DNA of 64,000 nt, taken from Massilia phosphatilytica (GTDB lineage Bacteria; Pseudomonadota; Gammaproteobacteria; Burkholderiales; Burkholderiaceae_D). The notes below the pieces were generated by a model. That model ran no database searches, was not told the DNA's origin, and was given only the letters and a program-made list of their open reading frames with translations. Shown here piece by piece: positions 18,158 through 27,354 of this stretch. Within the stretch, counting starts at the first letter, position 1, and every line of letters starts with the position of its first letter. Location of the stretch: the NCBI RefSeq assembly GCF_002968015.1, contig NZ_PUIP01000022.1, positions 51,327 through 115,326 on the forward strand, given 5' to 3'. The position numbers and the translations under genes were made by a program.

Positions 18158-18187
18158 ACAATACCGGCCCGGAAATATTTTCTACAA
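18158..18187 (-). promoter_or_regulatory. Candidate lon promoter
   Basis: TTGTAG and TATTGT lie 18 bp apart on the minus strand, 52 bp upstream of the lon start. A heat-shock (sigma-32) reading, CTTGTAG followed by a poor -10, was considered; it matches the -35 only in part, so heat-shock control cannot be claimed from this sequence. Confidence 0.35.
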
Positions 18188-18248
18188 GTAAAAATACTTT
18201 AACTTGATACGAATAATAGCCGTTTCTACAAAAGTCTTGAATTCAAAT

Positions 18249-18287
18249 AAAAAAGCCACTTCACAGCATCGGCCGCGAGTGGCTTTT
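18249..18287 (-). terminator. Rho-independent terminator of clpX
   Basis: AAAAGCCACT and AGTGGCTTTT pair around a 17-nt loop, followed on the minus strand by six T. It lies about 90 bp after the clpX stop. Confidence 0.75.
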
Positions 18288-18374
18288 CGATTGAAGCCGT
18301 CTTTTGTTGAGATTGATTGTACCGTCTCAACTCAGCGATTCAATACCTTTGTTGTGTTTGCGCCCGGAAATTTT

Positions 18375-19643
18375 TCAGTTTTCGCCTGCAGCCTTCGGCG
18401 ATTCGCTGTAAATCAGCAAAGGTTTCGCGCCATTCGTGATCGTATTTTCATCGATAACGACTTTCACGACATTTTGCTGGCTCGGCAATTCATACATTAC
18501 GTCGAGCAGAGCGTGTTCCAGGATCGAACGGAGGCCACGCGCACCGGTCTTGCGCGCCAATGCCTTCTTGGCAATCGCGTGCAGGGCCGCCGGGCGGATT
18601 TCCAGTTCGGCGCCTTCCATGTCCAGCAGTTTCGAATACTGCTTGATGAGGGCGTTTTTCGGCTCGACCAGGATCTGGATCAAAGCCTCTTCCGTGAGCT
18701 CGCTCAGGGTAGCTACGACCGGCAGACGGCCGACAAGTTCCGGGATCAGGCCGAACTTGATCAGGTCTTCCGGTTCCGCTTCCATCAGGATATCGCTGAC
18801 GGAACGCTGGGACTGGCTCTTGACGCTCGCGCCAAAGCCGATGCCGCTCTTTTCCGAACGGTTCTGGATGATCTTGTCCAGGCCGTCGAATGCGCCGCCG
18901 CAGATGAACATGATGTTCGTCGTGTCGATCTGCACGAAATCCTGGTTCGGATGCTTGCGGCCGCCCTGTGGCGGCACGGACGCCATCGTACCTTCGATCA
19001 GCTTCAGCAGCGCCTGCTGCACGCCCTCGCCCGACACGTCGCGGGTGATGGACGGGTTATCGGACTTGCGCGAAATCTTGTCGATCTCGTCGATGTAGAC
19101 GATGCCGCGCTGGGCTTTCTCGACTTCGTAATTGCAGCTTTGCAGCAGCTTCTGGATGATGTTCTCGACGTCCTCGCCGACATAGCCGGCTTCCGTCAGC
19201 GTGGTCGCGTCGGCGATCACGAACGGCACGTTCAGCATGCGCGCGAGCGTCTGGGCCAGCAGGGTTTTACCCGAACCGGTGGGGCCGACCAGCAGGATGT
19301 TACTCTTGGCCAGCTCGACGTCGTCCTTCTTGCCCAGGTGCTTCAGGCGCTTGTAATGGTTGTAGACCGCCACCGACAGGATACGCTTCGCCGTCTGCTG
19401 GCCGATGACGTACTGGTCGAGCAGTTCGGCGATCTCGTGCGGAGTCGGCAGGTCGGACTTGGCGCCCGCCACCGATTCGACGTTCGAGGTCTCGTCGCGG
19501 ATGATGTCATTGCACAGGTCGATGCACTCGTCGCAGATGAAGACCGAAGGTCCTGCGATGAGCTTCTTCACCTCGTGCTGGCTCTTGCCGCAGAACGAGC
19601 AGTACAGGAGTTTTTCTCCGCTAGAGGATTTTTTGTCTGACAT
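18375..19643 (-). CDS. clpX: ClpXP unfoldase subunit ClpX
   Basis: 422 residues. The N-terminal zinc-binding domain has the four Cys in YCSFCGKSQ and FICDECIDLC. The AAA+ domain has Walker A GPTGSGKT, Walker B IVYIDEIDKI and the pore loop GYVGEDVE. ClpX recognises, unfolds and threads substrates into ClpP. It follows clpP with a 177-bp gap containing a probable terminator, so it may have its own promoter. Confidence 0.97.
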   Translation of the reverse strand: MSDKKSSSGEKLLYCSFCGKSQHEVKKLIAGPSVFICDECIDLCNDIIRDETSNVESVAGAKSDLPTPHEIAELLDQYVIGQQTAKRILSVAVYNHYKRLKHLGKKDDVELAKSNILLVGPTGSGKTLLAQTLARMLNVPFVIADATTLTEAGYVGEDVENIIQKLLQSCNYEVEKAQRGIVYIDEIDKISRKSDNPSITRDVSGEGVQQALLKLIEGTMASVPPQGGRKHPNQDFVQIDTTNIMFICGGAFDGLDKIIQNRSEKSGIGFGASVKSQSQRSVSDILMEAEPEDLIKFGLIPELVGRLPVVATLSELTEEALIQILVEPKNALIKQYSKLLDMEGAELEIRPAALHAIAKKALARKTGARGLRSILEHALLDVMYELPSQQNVVKVVIDENTITNGAKPLLIYSESPKAAGEN

Positions 19644-19733
19644 GGGGCAGGTTTCAGTTGAATTGCTATGAATATAACGCTAATACGAGGGCGCAACAAG
19701 TGCGCACGACACCATGCTACCCGATTTGAAAAC

Positions 19734-19765
19734 AAAACGCCCGAAGCGCAGTCGCGTCCGGGCGT
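19734..19765 (-). terminator. Probable terminator between clpP and clpX
   Basis: ACGCCCG and CGGGCGT form a 7-bp stem with a 15-nt loop. On the minus strand TTTTGTTTTC follows. It lies between the clpP stop and the clpX start, so it would limit rather than prevent co-transcription. Confidence 0.55.
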
Positions 19766-19820
19766 ATTTGAGCAACAGTTGTCGAGTGCCTCACGCGATG
19801 TCGGACACCGCGTGAATTCC

Positions 19821-20438
19821 TCAACCGCGGTTCGTCAGAACCTTGTCGATGAGACCATACTCCACGGCCTCTTCGCTCGACATGAAACGGTCGCGATCGG
19901 TATCCTTGTGGATCTGTTCGATCGTCTGGCCGGTGTTGTCCGCCATGATGCGGGCCAGGCGTTCGCGCAGGTACAGGATTTCCTTGGCCTGGATCTCGAT
20001 GTCCGACGCCATGCCCTGCGAACCACCGGACGGCTGGTGGATCATGACACGGGAGTTCGGCAGCGAGAAGCGCTTGCCCTTGGCGCCGGCGGCCAGCAGG
20101 AACGCGCCCATCGAGGCAGCCAGGCCGGTGCACAAGGTCGACACGTCGGGCTTGATGAAGTTCATCGTGTCGAAGATGGCGAGGCCAGCCGACACGGAAC
20201 CACCCGGCGAATTGATGTACAGCGAGATGTCCTTGTCCGGATTCTCGCTCTCCAGGAACAGCAGCTGGGCCACGATGAGGTTGGCCATCTGGTCGTTGAC
20301 AGGACCGACCAGGAAAATCACGCGCTCCTTCAGCAGGCGCGAGTAGATGTCGTAGGCGCGCTCGCCGCGGCCGCTCTGCTCGATCACCATCGGCACGAGG
20401 CCGAGGGCTTGGGTATCCAATGCCGGATTACGATTCAT
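19821..20438 (-). CDS. clpP: ATP-dependent Clp protease proteolytic subunit
   Basis: 205 residues from ATG20438. The catalytic triad is visible as Ser in GLAASMGAFL, His in VMIHQPSGG and Asp in KDTDRDRFMS. It forms the tetradecameric barrel that degrades proteins delivered by ClpX or ClpA. A TTG three codons upstream is rejected because AAAGGA would then touch the start. It lies 83 bp downstream of tig, the usual tig-clpP-clpX order. Confidence 0.97.
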   Translation of the reverse strand: MNRNPALDTQALGLVPMVIEQSGRGERAYDIYSRLLKERVIFLVGPVNDQMANLIVAQLLFLESENPDKDISLYINSPGGSVSAGLAIFDTMNFIKPDVSTLCTGLAASMGAFLLAAGAKGKRFSLPNSRVMIHQPSGGSQGMASDIEIQAKEILYLRERLARIMADNTGQTIEQIHKDTDRDRFMSSEEAVEYGLIDKVLTNRG

Positions 20439-20521
20439 ACCTGTCAATTCCTTTGTAAAAGTTACGAAGCCGCACTATCTCAGATTTCTCTCAGGAACGT
20501 CGTACGGCTTCATCAAGGAAG

Positions 20522-21862
20522 TTAAGCCTGAGCGACGCTTCCCATCAGTTCATCAAAGGCGATGTCCTTGGCCGTCACCTTTGCCTTGCCGAGCACATAG
20601 TTGACGACGTTTTCTTCCAATACAAGAGCTTCCACTTCGCCAAGGCGGCGACGGTCGCTGTAGTAGTACTTGAGGACTTCCTTCGGATCTTCGTAGCTCT
20701 GCGAGAAGTCTTCGATCTGGGCTTTCACCTGCTCTTGGGTTGCCTGCAGGTTGTTTTCCTGGACCAGTTGCGACAGGATCAGACCCAGGCGCACGCGGCG
20801 CTCGGCCTTGGTGGCGAACAGGTCGGCCGGGAACGGCAGGCTCTGCACGTCCATGCCCCGCTGGGCCATGTCCTGGCGGGTCTGCTCGGCCAGGCGCTGC
20901 GAATCCTGCTCGATCATGACCTTCGGCACGTCCATTTCGGTGTGCTTGACCAGGGCGTCCATCACGGCTTCCTTGTTGCGGGCCTTGATGCGGGCGTTGA
21001 CTTCACGCTCCAGGTTGACCTTGATGTCTTCGCGCATCTTCTCGATGCTGCCGTCTTCGATGCCCAGCGACTTCGCGAACTCGGCGTCGACTTCCGGCAG
21101 GTGCGCCCATTCCAGCTTCTTCAGCGTGATAGTGAACTCGGCGGTTTTACCGGCCACGTCCTTGCCATGGTAGTCTTCCGGGAAGGCCAGCGGGAAGGTC
21201 TTCGACTCGCCCACTTTCAGGCCCACGGTCGCGGCTTCGAATTCCGGCAGCATGCGGCCTTCGCCCAGCACGAATGCGTAGTCTTCGGCTTTACCGCCCG
21301 GGAATTCGACACCGTCGATGACGCCGACGAAGTCGACGGTCACGCGGTCGCCGTTCGCTGCGACCGGCTCGCCGCCGTCGCCATGCTCACCGGCTTCGCC
21401 CTTGGTGTGGTAGTGCACGCGCTGCTTGCGCAGGATATCGATGGTCTTGTCGATCTCGGCGTCGGTGACGTCGGTCTTGACCGTTTCGATCTCGATGTCG
21501 GCCAGCGCCGGCAGCGTGACTTCCGGGTAGACTTCGAAGGTCGCGTCGAAGGCCAGCATGCCTTCCGGTGCATCCTGCTTCGGCTCGATTTTCGGCATGC
21601 CGGCAACGCGCAGCTGGGCTTCGTCGGCGGCGGCGCCGAAGGCCTGGCCGACCTTATCGTTCAGCACGTCGGATTCGATCTGGTAGCCGTATTGTGCGGC
21701 GACCATCTTCAGTGGCACCTTGCCCGGACGGAAGCCCGGCGCACGTGCGGTCTTGGCCTGCTTCTTGAGGCGCTTTTCAACTTCCGTACGTACGTCGCTC
21801 AGCGGAAAAGAGAGAGTCAAGCGACGCTCGAGTTTACCCAGGTTTTCGACTGCAGTTGCCAT
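20522..21862 (-). CDS. tig: Trigger factor
   Basis: 446 residues. The N-terminal ribosome-binding domain has a variant of the signature around PGFRPGKVPLKMV (the classic GFRxGKxP loop). An FKBP-like PPIase domain (about residues 165-250) and a long helical chaperone C-terminus follow. It binds ribosomal protein L23 and shields nascent chains. The gene starts 31 bp after the end of the tRNA-Leu gene on the same strand, and no terminator separates them. Confidence 0.96.
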   Translation of the reverse strand: MATAVENLGKLERRLTLSFPLSDVRTEVEKRLKKQAKTARAPGFRPGKVPLKMVAAQYGYQIESDVLNDKVGQAFGAAADEAQLRVAGMPKIEPKQDAPEGMLAFDATFEVYPEVTLPALADIEIETVKTDVTDAEIDKTIDILRKQRVHYHTKGEAGEHGDGGEPVAANGDRVTVDFVGVIDGVEFPGGKAEDYAFVLGEGRMLPEFEAATVGLKVGESKTFPLAFPEDYHGKDVAGKTAEFTITLKKLEWAHLPEVDAEFAKSLGIEDGSIEKMREDIKVNLEREVNARIKARNKEAVMDALVKHTEMDVPKVMIEQDSQRLAEQTRQDMAQRGMDVQSLPFPADLFATKAERRVRLGLILSQLVQENNLQATQEQVKAQIEDFSQSYEDPKEVLKYYYSDRRRLGEVEALVLEENVVNYVLGKAKVTAKDIAFDELMGSVAQA

Positions 21863-21893
21863 TGTAAAAATCGTCCAAAAAAATAATTGTTCG

Positions 21894-21980
21894 TGGTGCG
21901 AGGAAGGGGACTCGAACCCCTACACCATTGCTGGCGTCAGGACCTAAACCTGGTGCGTCTACCAATTTCGCCATCCTCGC
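21894..21980 (-). tRNA. tRNA-Leu (anticodon TAG)
   Basis: 87 nt with an encoded CCA. The acceptor stem GCGAGGA pairs with TCCTCGC. There is a long variable arm (class II) and the anticodon loop TTTAGGT. The 3' end lies 31 bp before the tig start codon. Confidence 0.96.
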
Positions 21981-22002
21981 GCAGGATTGCTGATCTTGCC
22001 AC

Positions 22003-22040
22003 AAAAACAAAGGGCGCCCGACAACGAAACCGGCCGCCCT
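22003..22040 (-). terminator. Probable terminator of the RND pump operon
   Basis: AGGGCG and CGCCCT form a short GC-rich stem around an 18-nt loop. On the minus strand TTTGTTTTTG follows. It lies about 100 bp beyond the RND stop and upstream of the tRNA-Leu. Confidence 0.45.
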
Positions 22041-22138
22041 GAATCCAATGTCTAGGGGCTACAACTTCAACCCGATATTTTACTGGATTTTCTGACACGA
22101 TTGGGCACATTTTAATTCGTAGTAAATCGCCCGATATT

Positions 22139-25100
22139 TCAAGGATTTACGACAGCTTCCCTCTCGCGCACGGGACGCTTTACGCGGAACCACGCCGCAT
22201 ACAGCGCCGGCAGGAACAGCAGGGTGAGCGCCGTCGCCACCAATAGTCCACCCATGATCGCGATGGCCATTGGGCCCCAGAACACGGAGCGCGACAGCGG
22301 GATCATCGCCAGCGCCGCCGCGGCCGCCGTCAGCAGGATCGGACGGCAGCGCCGCACGGCGCTTTCCACGATCGCCTCCCAGGCCGGGTGCCCGGCCGCG
22401 ATATCCTTCTCGATCTGGTCGACGAGAATGACGGAATTGCGCACCACCATGCCGAACAGCGCGATCACGCCGAGATTCGCGACGAAGCCGAACGGCGAAT
22501 GGAACAGCAGCAGCGCCATCGCGGCACCCGCGATGCCCAGCGGCCCGGTGAGGAACACCATCACGGCACGCGAGAAGCTGTGCAACTGCAGCATCAGCAA
22601 CGTGAACACGATGAACAGCACGAGCGGCACGTTGGCCGAGATCGAGTCTTCCGCCGTCGAACTGTTCGCGGCCGCGCCTTCCAGCTTGATGCGGTAGCCG
22701 GCCGGCAGCTTCGCGCGCAGCGCCTCCAGTTTCGCATTCACCTGGTCGGACACGGTCGGCCCCTGCACGCCTTCGACGACGTCCGACTGGACCATGATCG
22801 CCCACTCGCGCCCGTAGCGCTGCACGACACCCGGTTCCCACACGAATTCGATGCGCGCCAGCTGGGACAGCGGCACGGCCTTGCCGGACGGCGTCGGGAC
22901 GTTCGTGCCGGCGAGGACGGACATGTTCGAGCGCTCGTCCAGCGGCTGGCGCACGACGATGTCGATCAGGCGGTTACTTTCGCGGAACTGGCCCACCGTC
23001 GTCCCCGACAGCAACGTGGCGATCGTGCGGCGCACGGTCTGTGACGTGACGCCCAGCGCGCGCATCTTGTCCTGGTCCAGTTCCAGCCGCAGCACTTTCA
23101 CGGACTCGTTCCAGTTGTCGTTCACGCCCACCGTGTTCGGGTTGGCGATCATGATCTCCTTGACCTGGTCGGCCACCTTGCGCACGACGCCGATGTCCGG
23201 CCCCATCACCTGGAACTGCACGGGGTAAGGCACGGGCGGCCCGTTCGGCAGCAGTTTTACGCGGCCCCGCACTTCCGGAAAATCCGACTTGAACCGGTCC
23301 TCGATCTTGCGTTTGAGGGCATCGCGCTGGTGCACGTTCTTCGGCAGCACGACGAACTGCGACACGTTCGACGCCGGGAAGATCTGGTCCAGCGGCAGGT
23401 AGAAGCGCGGGCTGCCCGTGCCGATGTACGACGTCACGCTGTCCGTTTCCGGCTGCGCGCGGGCGAACGCTTCGAACTTCTTCGCCAGCGCCTCGTTGAC
23501 GGCGAAACTCGTGCCTTCCGGCGCCCACATCTCGACCATCAGCTCGGGGCGGCTCGAATCCGGGAAGAACTGCTTCTCGATGAACTTGAAGCCGAAGACA
23601 CCGAGGAAGAACACGGCCAGCGACAGCACGATCGTCGTCTTGCGCCATTCCACGCAGCGATCGACGAGACGCCGGAAGCGCTGGTACATCGGTGTGTCGA
23701 ACACGTCGTGGTGCCCGTCGCCATGGGGCTTTACCCGCAGCAGGATAAAACCGATATAGGGCGTGAACGTGACGGCGACGACCCAGGAGACGAGCAGTGC
23801 GATCGCGTTCACGGAAAACATCGAGAACGTATACTCGCCGGCCGCCGATTGCGCGAGGCCGATCGGCAGGAAGCCCGCTGCCGTGATCAGGGTACCGGTC
23901 AGCATGGGGAAGGCCGTCGACGTGTACGCGAACGTGGCCGCATCCAGGCGCGACATGCCCTCCTCCATTTTCCGCACCATCATCTCGACGGCGATGATCG
24001 CATCGTCCACGAGCAGGCCCAATGCGATGATCAGCGCGCCCAGCGAGATCTTGTGCAGCGAGATGTCGAACACGCGCATGAACAGGAACGTGATCGCCAG
24101 CACGAGCGGGATCGTCAGCGCGACGACGAGGCCGGGACGCATGTCCAGCCGCAGCTTCGGCTTGGTGTGCAGGCCCAGCGCGACGAACGACACGACCAGC
24201 ACGACGACGACGGCCTCGATGAGGCTGTGCATGAATTCGCTGACGGACGCCGTGACGGCCGCGGGCTGGTTCGACACGCGTTCCAGTTCGATGCCGACCG
24301 GGAGCTGGCGCCGGATGTGTTCCACCGTCTGTTCCAGGCCCTTGCCCAGCTGGATGATATTGCCACCCTTCTCCATCGACACGCCCAGGCCGATCACTTC
24401 CTTGCCGTTGAAGCGCATCTTGTCGTGCGGCGGATCTTCGTACGCGCGCTGCACGGTGGCGAAATCGCCGAGGCGGAACGTCGTATTCCCCGCGCGCAGG
24501 CTCAGGTCCTCCAGCTGCCTGGCGGTCTTCAGGCCACCGGTCACGCGTACCTGCAGGTTTTCCAGCGGCGTCACGAGCACGCCGGCCGATTCGATGCCGT
24601 TCTGCGTGGCGATCTGGTTCACGATCTGCTCGAACGGGATGCCCAGCTGAGCGAACTTCTGCTGCGAGAACAGGATATTCACTTTTTCCTGCTGCACGCC
24701 GAACTGCTCGACCTTGGAGACGAGCGGCACGGCGAGCAGCTGCTGGCGTACGAAATCGGCATAGTCGCGCATCTCGGCATACGTGAAACCGTCGCCGGAC
24801 AGCGCAAAGATGGAGCCGTACGTGTCGCCGAATTCATCGTTGAAGAACGGCCCGATCACGCCCGGCGGCAGTGTCCCCGCGATGTCGCCGACCTTCTTGC
24901 GCACCTGGTACCAGACGCCCTGCACGTCCGCCGGCGGCGTGGATTCCTTCAGCTCGATGATGATCGTCGTCTCACCCGGCTTGGAAAAGCTGCGCAGCTT
25001 GTCGATATGCGGCGTCTCCTGCAGCTTCTGTTCGAGCTTGTCGGCCACCTGCTGGGCCATCTGCACGGACGTGGCGCCCGGCCAGTACGCCGTCATGACC

Positions 25101-25243
25101 ATCACGCGGAACGTGAACGGCGGATCCTCGTCCTGGCCCAGCTTGCCGTAGCTGAGGATGCCCCCGATGAGCAGTGCGGCGATCAGGTAGCGGGTCAGCG
25201 GGATATGTTCCAGCGCCCAGCGCGACAGGTTGAACCCTCTCAT
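22139..25243 (-). CDS. RND efflux pump inner-membrane transporter
   Basis: 1034 residues, the normal length for an HAE-1/AcrB-type RND transporter. The first membrane helix is near residues 16-34 and a second cluster starts near residue 337. The proton-relay Asp pair is in GLLVDDAIIAVEMMV (TM4). Two large periplasmic loops follow TM1 and TM7. It should export hydrophobic drugs, detergents or metabolites with the upstream adaptor; the overall character resembles TriC-type pumps more than AcrB (inference). It overlaps the adaptor gene by ATGA. No outer-membrane factor is present, so a TolC-like protein must come from elsewhere. Confidence 0.92.
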   Translation of the reverse strand: MRGFNLSRWALEHIPLTRYLIAALLIGGILSYGKLGQDEDPPFTFRVMVMTAYWPGATSVQMAQQVADKLEQKLQETPHIDKLRSFSKPGETTIIIELKESTPPADVQGVWYQVRKKVGDIAGTLPPGVIGPFFNDEFGDTYGSIFALSGDGFTYAEMRDYADFVRQQLLAVPLVSKVEQFGVQQEKVNILFSQQKFAQLGIPFEQIVNQIATQNGIESAGVLVTPLENLQVRVTGGLKTARQLEDLSLRAGNTTFRLGDFATVQRAYEDPPHDKMRFNGKEVIGLGVSMEKGGNIIQLGKGLEQTVEHIRRQLPVGIELERVSNQPAAVTASVSEFMHSLIEAVVVVLVVSFVALGLHTKPKLRLDMRPGLVVALTIPLVLAITFLFMRVFDISLHKISLGALIIALGLLVDDAIIAVEMMVRKMEEGMSRLDAATFAYTSTAFPMLTGTLITAAGFLPIGLAQSAAGEYTFSMFSVNAIALLVSWVVAVTFTPYIGFILLRVKPHGDGHHDVFDTPMYQRFRRLVDRCVEWRKTTIVLSLAVFFLGVFGFKFIEKQFFPDSSRPELMVEMWAPEGTSFAVNEALAKKFEAFARAQPETDSVTSYIGTGSPRFYLPLDQIFPASNVSQFVVLPKNVHQRDALKRKIEDRFKSDFPEVRGRVKLLPNGPPVPYPVQFQVMGPDIGVVRKVADQVKEIMIANPNTVGVNDNWNESVKVLRLELDQDKMRALGVTSQTVRRTIATLLSGTTVGQFRESNRLIDIVVRQPLDERSNMSVLAGTNVPTPSGKAVPLSQLARIEFVWEPGVVQRYGREWAIMVQSDVVEGVQGPTVSDQVNAKLEALRAKLPAGYRIKLEGAAANSSTAEDSISANVPLVLFIVFTLLMLQLHSFSRAVMVFLTGPLGIAGAAMALLLFHSPFGFVANLGVIALFGMVVRNSVILVDQIEKDIAAGHPAWEAIVESAVRRCRPILLTAAAAALAMIPLSRSVFWGPMAIAIMGGLLVATALTLLFLPALYAAWFRVKRPVREREAVVNP

Positions 25244-26373
25244 TTAGGAACCCCGTTCGCTTCCGCCTCGGCATCGCCGCGGCGCGCGACGTCGGCCGCC
25301 AGCACTTTCACTTTCTGGTTCGGCTTGAGCAGGTGGACGCCCGCCGTGACGACGGTCTGACCCGGCTTCACGCCGCCGGCCAGCACCACGTCGTTGCCCG
25401 CGACGCCGCCCACCTGCACGGGCACCAGGTGCACGGTGCCGTTCTCGATCACCCAGACCGACGTCGCCCCCTTGTTCTGGTACAGCGCGGACAGCGGTAC
25501 CTTGATCGCGGCGCCGCCGCCGGCATGCGCCAGCTGGACGACGGCTGTCATGCCCAGGCGGATGTCGTCCTGCGCCGGGATCGCCACTTTCACGGTATAA
25601 GTGCGCGTGGCGGGATCGGCCACCGGCGCCACTTCACGGATCTTCCCGGTAATGCTGCGCCCCGGGTCCGCCCACAGCCTGACCTTGACTTCGCTGACCT
25701 TGCGCAGCGCATCGACCTGGTCTTCCGGCACGCCGATCACCACTTCCTTCTCGTCCGTCCGCGCCACGCGCACGACGGGCGTGCCGGCCTGGACGACCTG
25801 GCCCACTTCCGCGTCGATGCCCGTCACGACGCCGTCCGTGTCGGCCTCGAGGTTGGCGTAACCGGTCTGATTGCCCTGCTCGCGCGACGCGGCGCGGGCC
25901 GCTTCCACGTTCGCCTGCGCCGAGCGCGCGGCCGCCACCTTCTGGTCGAGCACCGCCTGGCTGACGAAGTTCTGGCTGCGCAGGTCCTGGTAGCGCTTCA
26001 GGTCGGCGCGCGCCAGGTCGTACGTGGTCTGCGCCGCGCGCAGATTCGCCTGGGCCTGGGCCTGGCCGAGGCGCAGGTCTTGCGGGTCCAGTTGCATCAG
26101 CACCTGGCCGCGCTTGACGACCGTGCCCACGTCCACCTTGCGGGCGCTGATCTTGCCGCCGACGCGGAAACCGAGCCGGGATTCATAACGGGGCCGGACG
26201 TCGCCGGAGAATTCGGCGACCGACCCCAACGTGCCCGTCGCCAGCGTGAGGGCCCGCACGGGACGCACGTCCTCGGCAGGGGGTTCGTTGCGGGAACAGC
26301 CTGCCAGGGTGAGCGTCAATGCGCCGCTGGCCAGGACCAGGATCAAAGGAAGGGCGAACGGAAAAGCACGCAT
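25240..26373 (-). CDS. RND efflux periplasmic adaptor lipoprotein
   Basis: 377 residues. The signal peptide ends in a lipobox (LTLAGC, lipidated Cys about residue 26). The membrane-fusion-protein fold follows, with barrel-sandwich hybrid halves, a helical hairpin (DLARADLKRYQDLRSQNFVS) and a C-terminal beta-barrel (LYQNKGATSVWVI). It bridges the RND transporter to an outer-membrane channel. ATG26373 is chosen because GAGGAAA precedes it; another ATG 12 bp upstream lacks a ribosome binding site. Confidence 0.9.
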   Translation of the reverse strand: MRAFPFALPLILVLASGALTLTLAGCSRNEPPAEDVRPVRALTLATGTLGSVAEFSGDVRPRYESRLGFRVGGKISARKVDVGTVVKRGQVLMQLDPQDLRLGQAQAQANLRAAQTTYDLARADLKRYQDLRSQNFVSQAVLDQKVAAARSAQANVEAARAASREQGNQTGYANLEADTDGVVTGIDAEVGQVVQAGTPVVRVARTDEKEVVIGVPEDQVDALRKVSEVKVRLWADPGRSITGKIREVAPVADPATRTYTVKVAIPAQDDIRLGMTAVVQLAHAGGGAAIKVPLSALYQNKGATSVWVIENGTVHLVPVQVGGVAGNDVVLAGGVKPGQTVVTAGVHLLKPNQKVKVLAADVARRGDAEAEANGVPK

Positions 26374-26433
26374 TGGTTTCCTCATGGTGGCCCGGCCGGG
26401 GCGGCGAGGCACTGTCGTGGATTTAACCTACCA

Positions 26434-26462
26434 ATTATAATCATGCAATTATCGCCAGTAAA
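26434..26462 (-). promoter_or_regulatory. Promoter of the RND pump operon, with a -10 readable on both strands
   Basis: On the minus strand TTTACT and TATAAT are 17 bp apart, about 60 bp upstream of the adaptor ATG. The -10 lies in the palindrome ATTATAAT (26434-26441), so a TATAAT is also present on the plus strand (26436-26441), facing hpnC. A plus-strand -35 is poor. Confidence 0.55.
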
Positions 26463-27303
26463 TGACTTTAGAGTCAGCAACCTAGCCCGTCGCATGGCCG
26501 TCGACCATTACGAAAACTTTCCTGTCGCGTCTATCCTCCTCCCCCGCCGCCTCGTGCCCGCGGTGGAGGCGATCTATGCGTTCGCCCGCAGCGCCGACGA
26601 CCTCGCCGACGAGGGCGACGCGACGCCCGCCGAACGCCTGGCCGCCCTGCAGGCCTACGAGGCGGCGCTGGACGGCATCGCGTCCGGCACGCCGCCTGAT
26701 GCCCCCATGTTCCGCCGCCTCGCCGCCGTGCTGGCGGAACACAGGCTGCCCATGCAGCCGCTGCGCGACCTGCTGTCCGCGTTCAAGCAGGACGTCGTCA
26801 CGACACGCTACCCGGATTTTCCGCGCCTGCTGGATTATTGCCGCCGTTCCGCCGATCCCGTCGGCCGCCTGATGCTGGGCCTGTACGGCGTGGACGACGC
26901 GGCCAGCCTGCGCGCGTCGGACGCCATCTGCACATCGCTCCAGTTGATCAACTTCTGGCAGGACGTCGCGATCGACATCGCCAAGGGCCGCATCTATCTA
27001 CCGCTGGACGACCTGGCCCGCTTCGGCGTGACGCAGGACGCCATCGAACAGGGCCGCACGGGCCCCGCCTGGCGCGCGCTGATGCGCTTCGAAGTGGACC
27101 GGGCGCGCGCGCTGATGCTGGAAGGCGCGCCGCTCGCCACGCGCCTGCCGGGCCGCATCGGCTGGGAGCTGCGCATGGTCGTCCAGGGCGGCCTGCGCAT
27201 CCTGGAAGCGATCGAGCGCGTGGATTACGACGTATTCCGCCGCCGCCCGCGCCTCAAACGCCTCGACTGGCTCACGGTAGGCTGGCGCGCACTCCGTATG
27301 TAA
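26443..27303 (+). CDS. hpnC: Hydroxysqualene synthase (squalene/phytoene synthase family)
   Basis: 286 residues. The first Asp-rich motif is SADDLADEGD and the second is LINFWQDVAID. This pattern and its position before hpnD identify HpnC, which converts presqualene diphosphate to hydroxysqualene. Two starts are possible. ATG26443 gives an 18-residue extension but sits just after a TATAAT. ATG26494 (MAVDHYENFPVAS) corresponds to where this family usually begins. I keep the longer form with reservation. hpnC is 51 bp upstream of hpnD. Confidence 0.9.
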   Translation: MQLSPVNDFRVSNLARRMAVDHYENFPVASILLPRRLVPAVEAIYAFARSADDLADEGDATPAERLAALQAYEAALDGIASGTPPDAPMFRRLAAVLAEHRLPMQPLRDLLSAFKQDVVTTRYPDFPRLLDYCRRSADPVGRLMLGLYGVDDAASLRASDAICTSLQLINFWQDVAIDIAKGRIYLPLDDLARFGVTQDAIEQGRTGPAWRALMRFEVDRARALMLEGAPLATRLPGRIGWELRMVVQGGLRILEAIERVDYDVFRRRPRLKRLDWLTVGWRALRM

Positions 27304-27354
27304 CGCCCCATCGGCTAAGATAGCGGACTTGCTCCGCGCAATAACAACTTAAAT

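Noticed and set aside
18107..18250. Heat-shock (sigma-32) promoter for lon
   Set aside because: CTTGTAG resembles the -35 but the following -10 matches only weakly, so I give only an ordinary promoter candidate.
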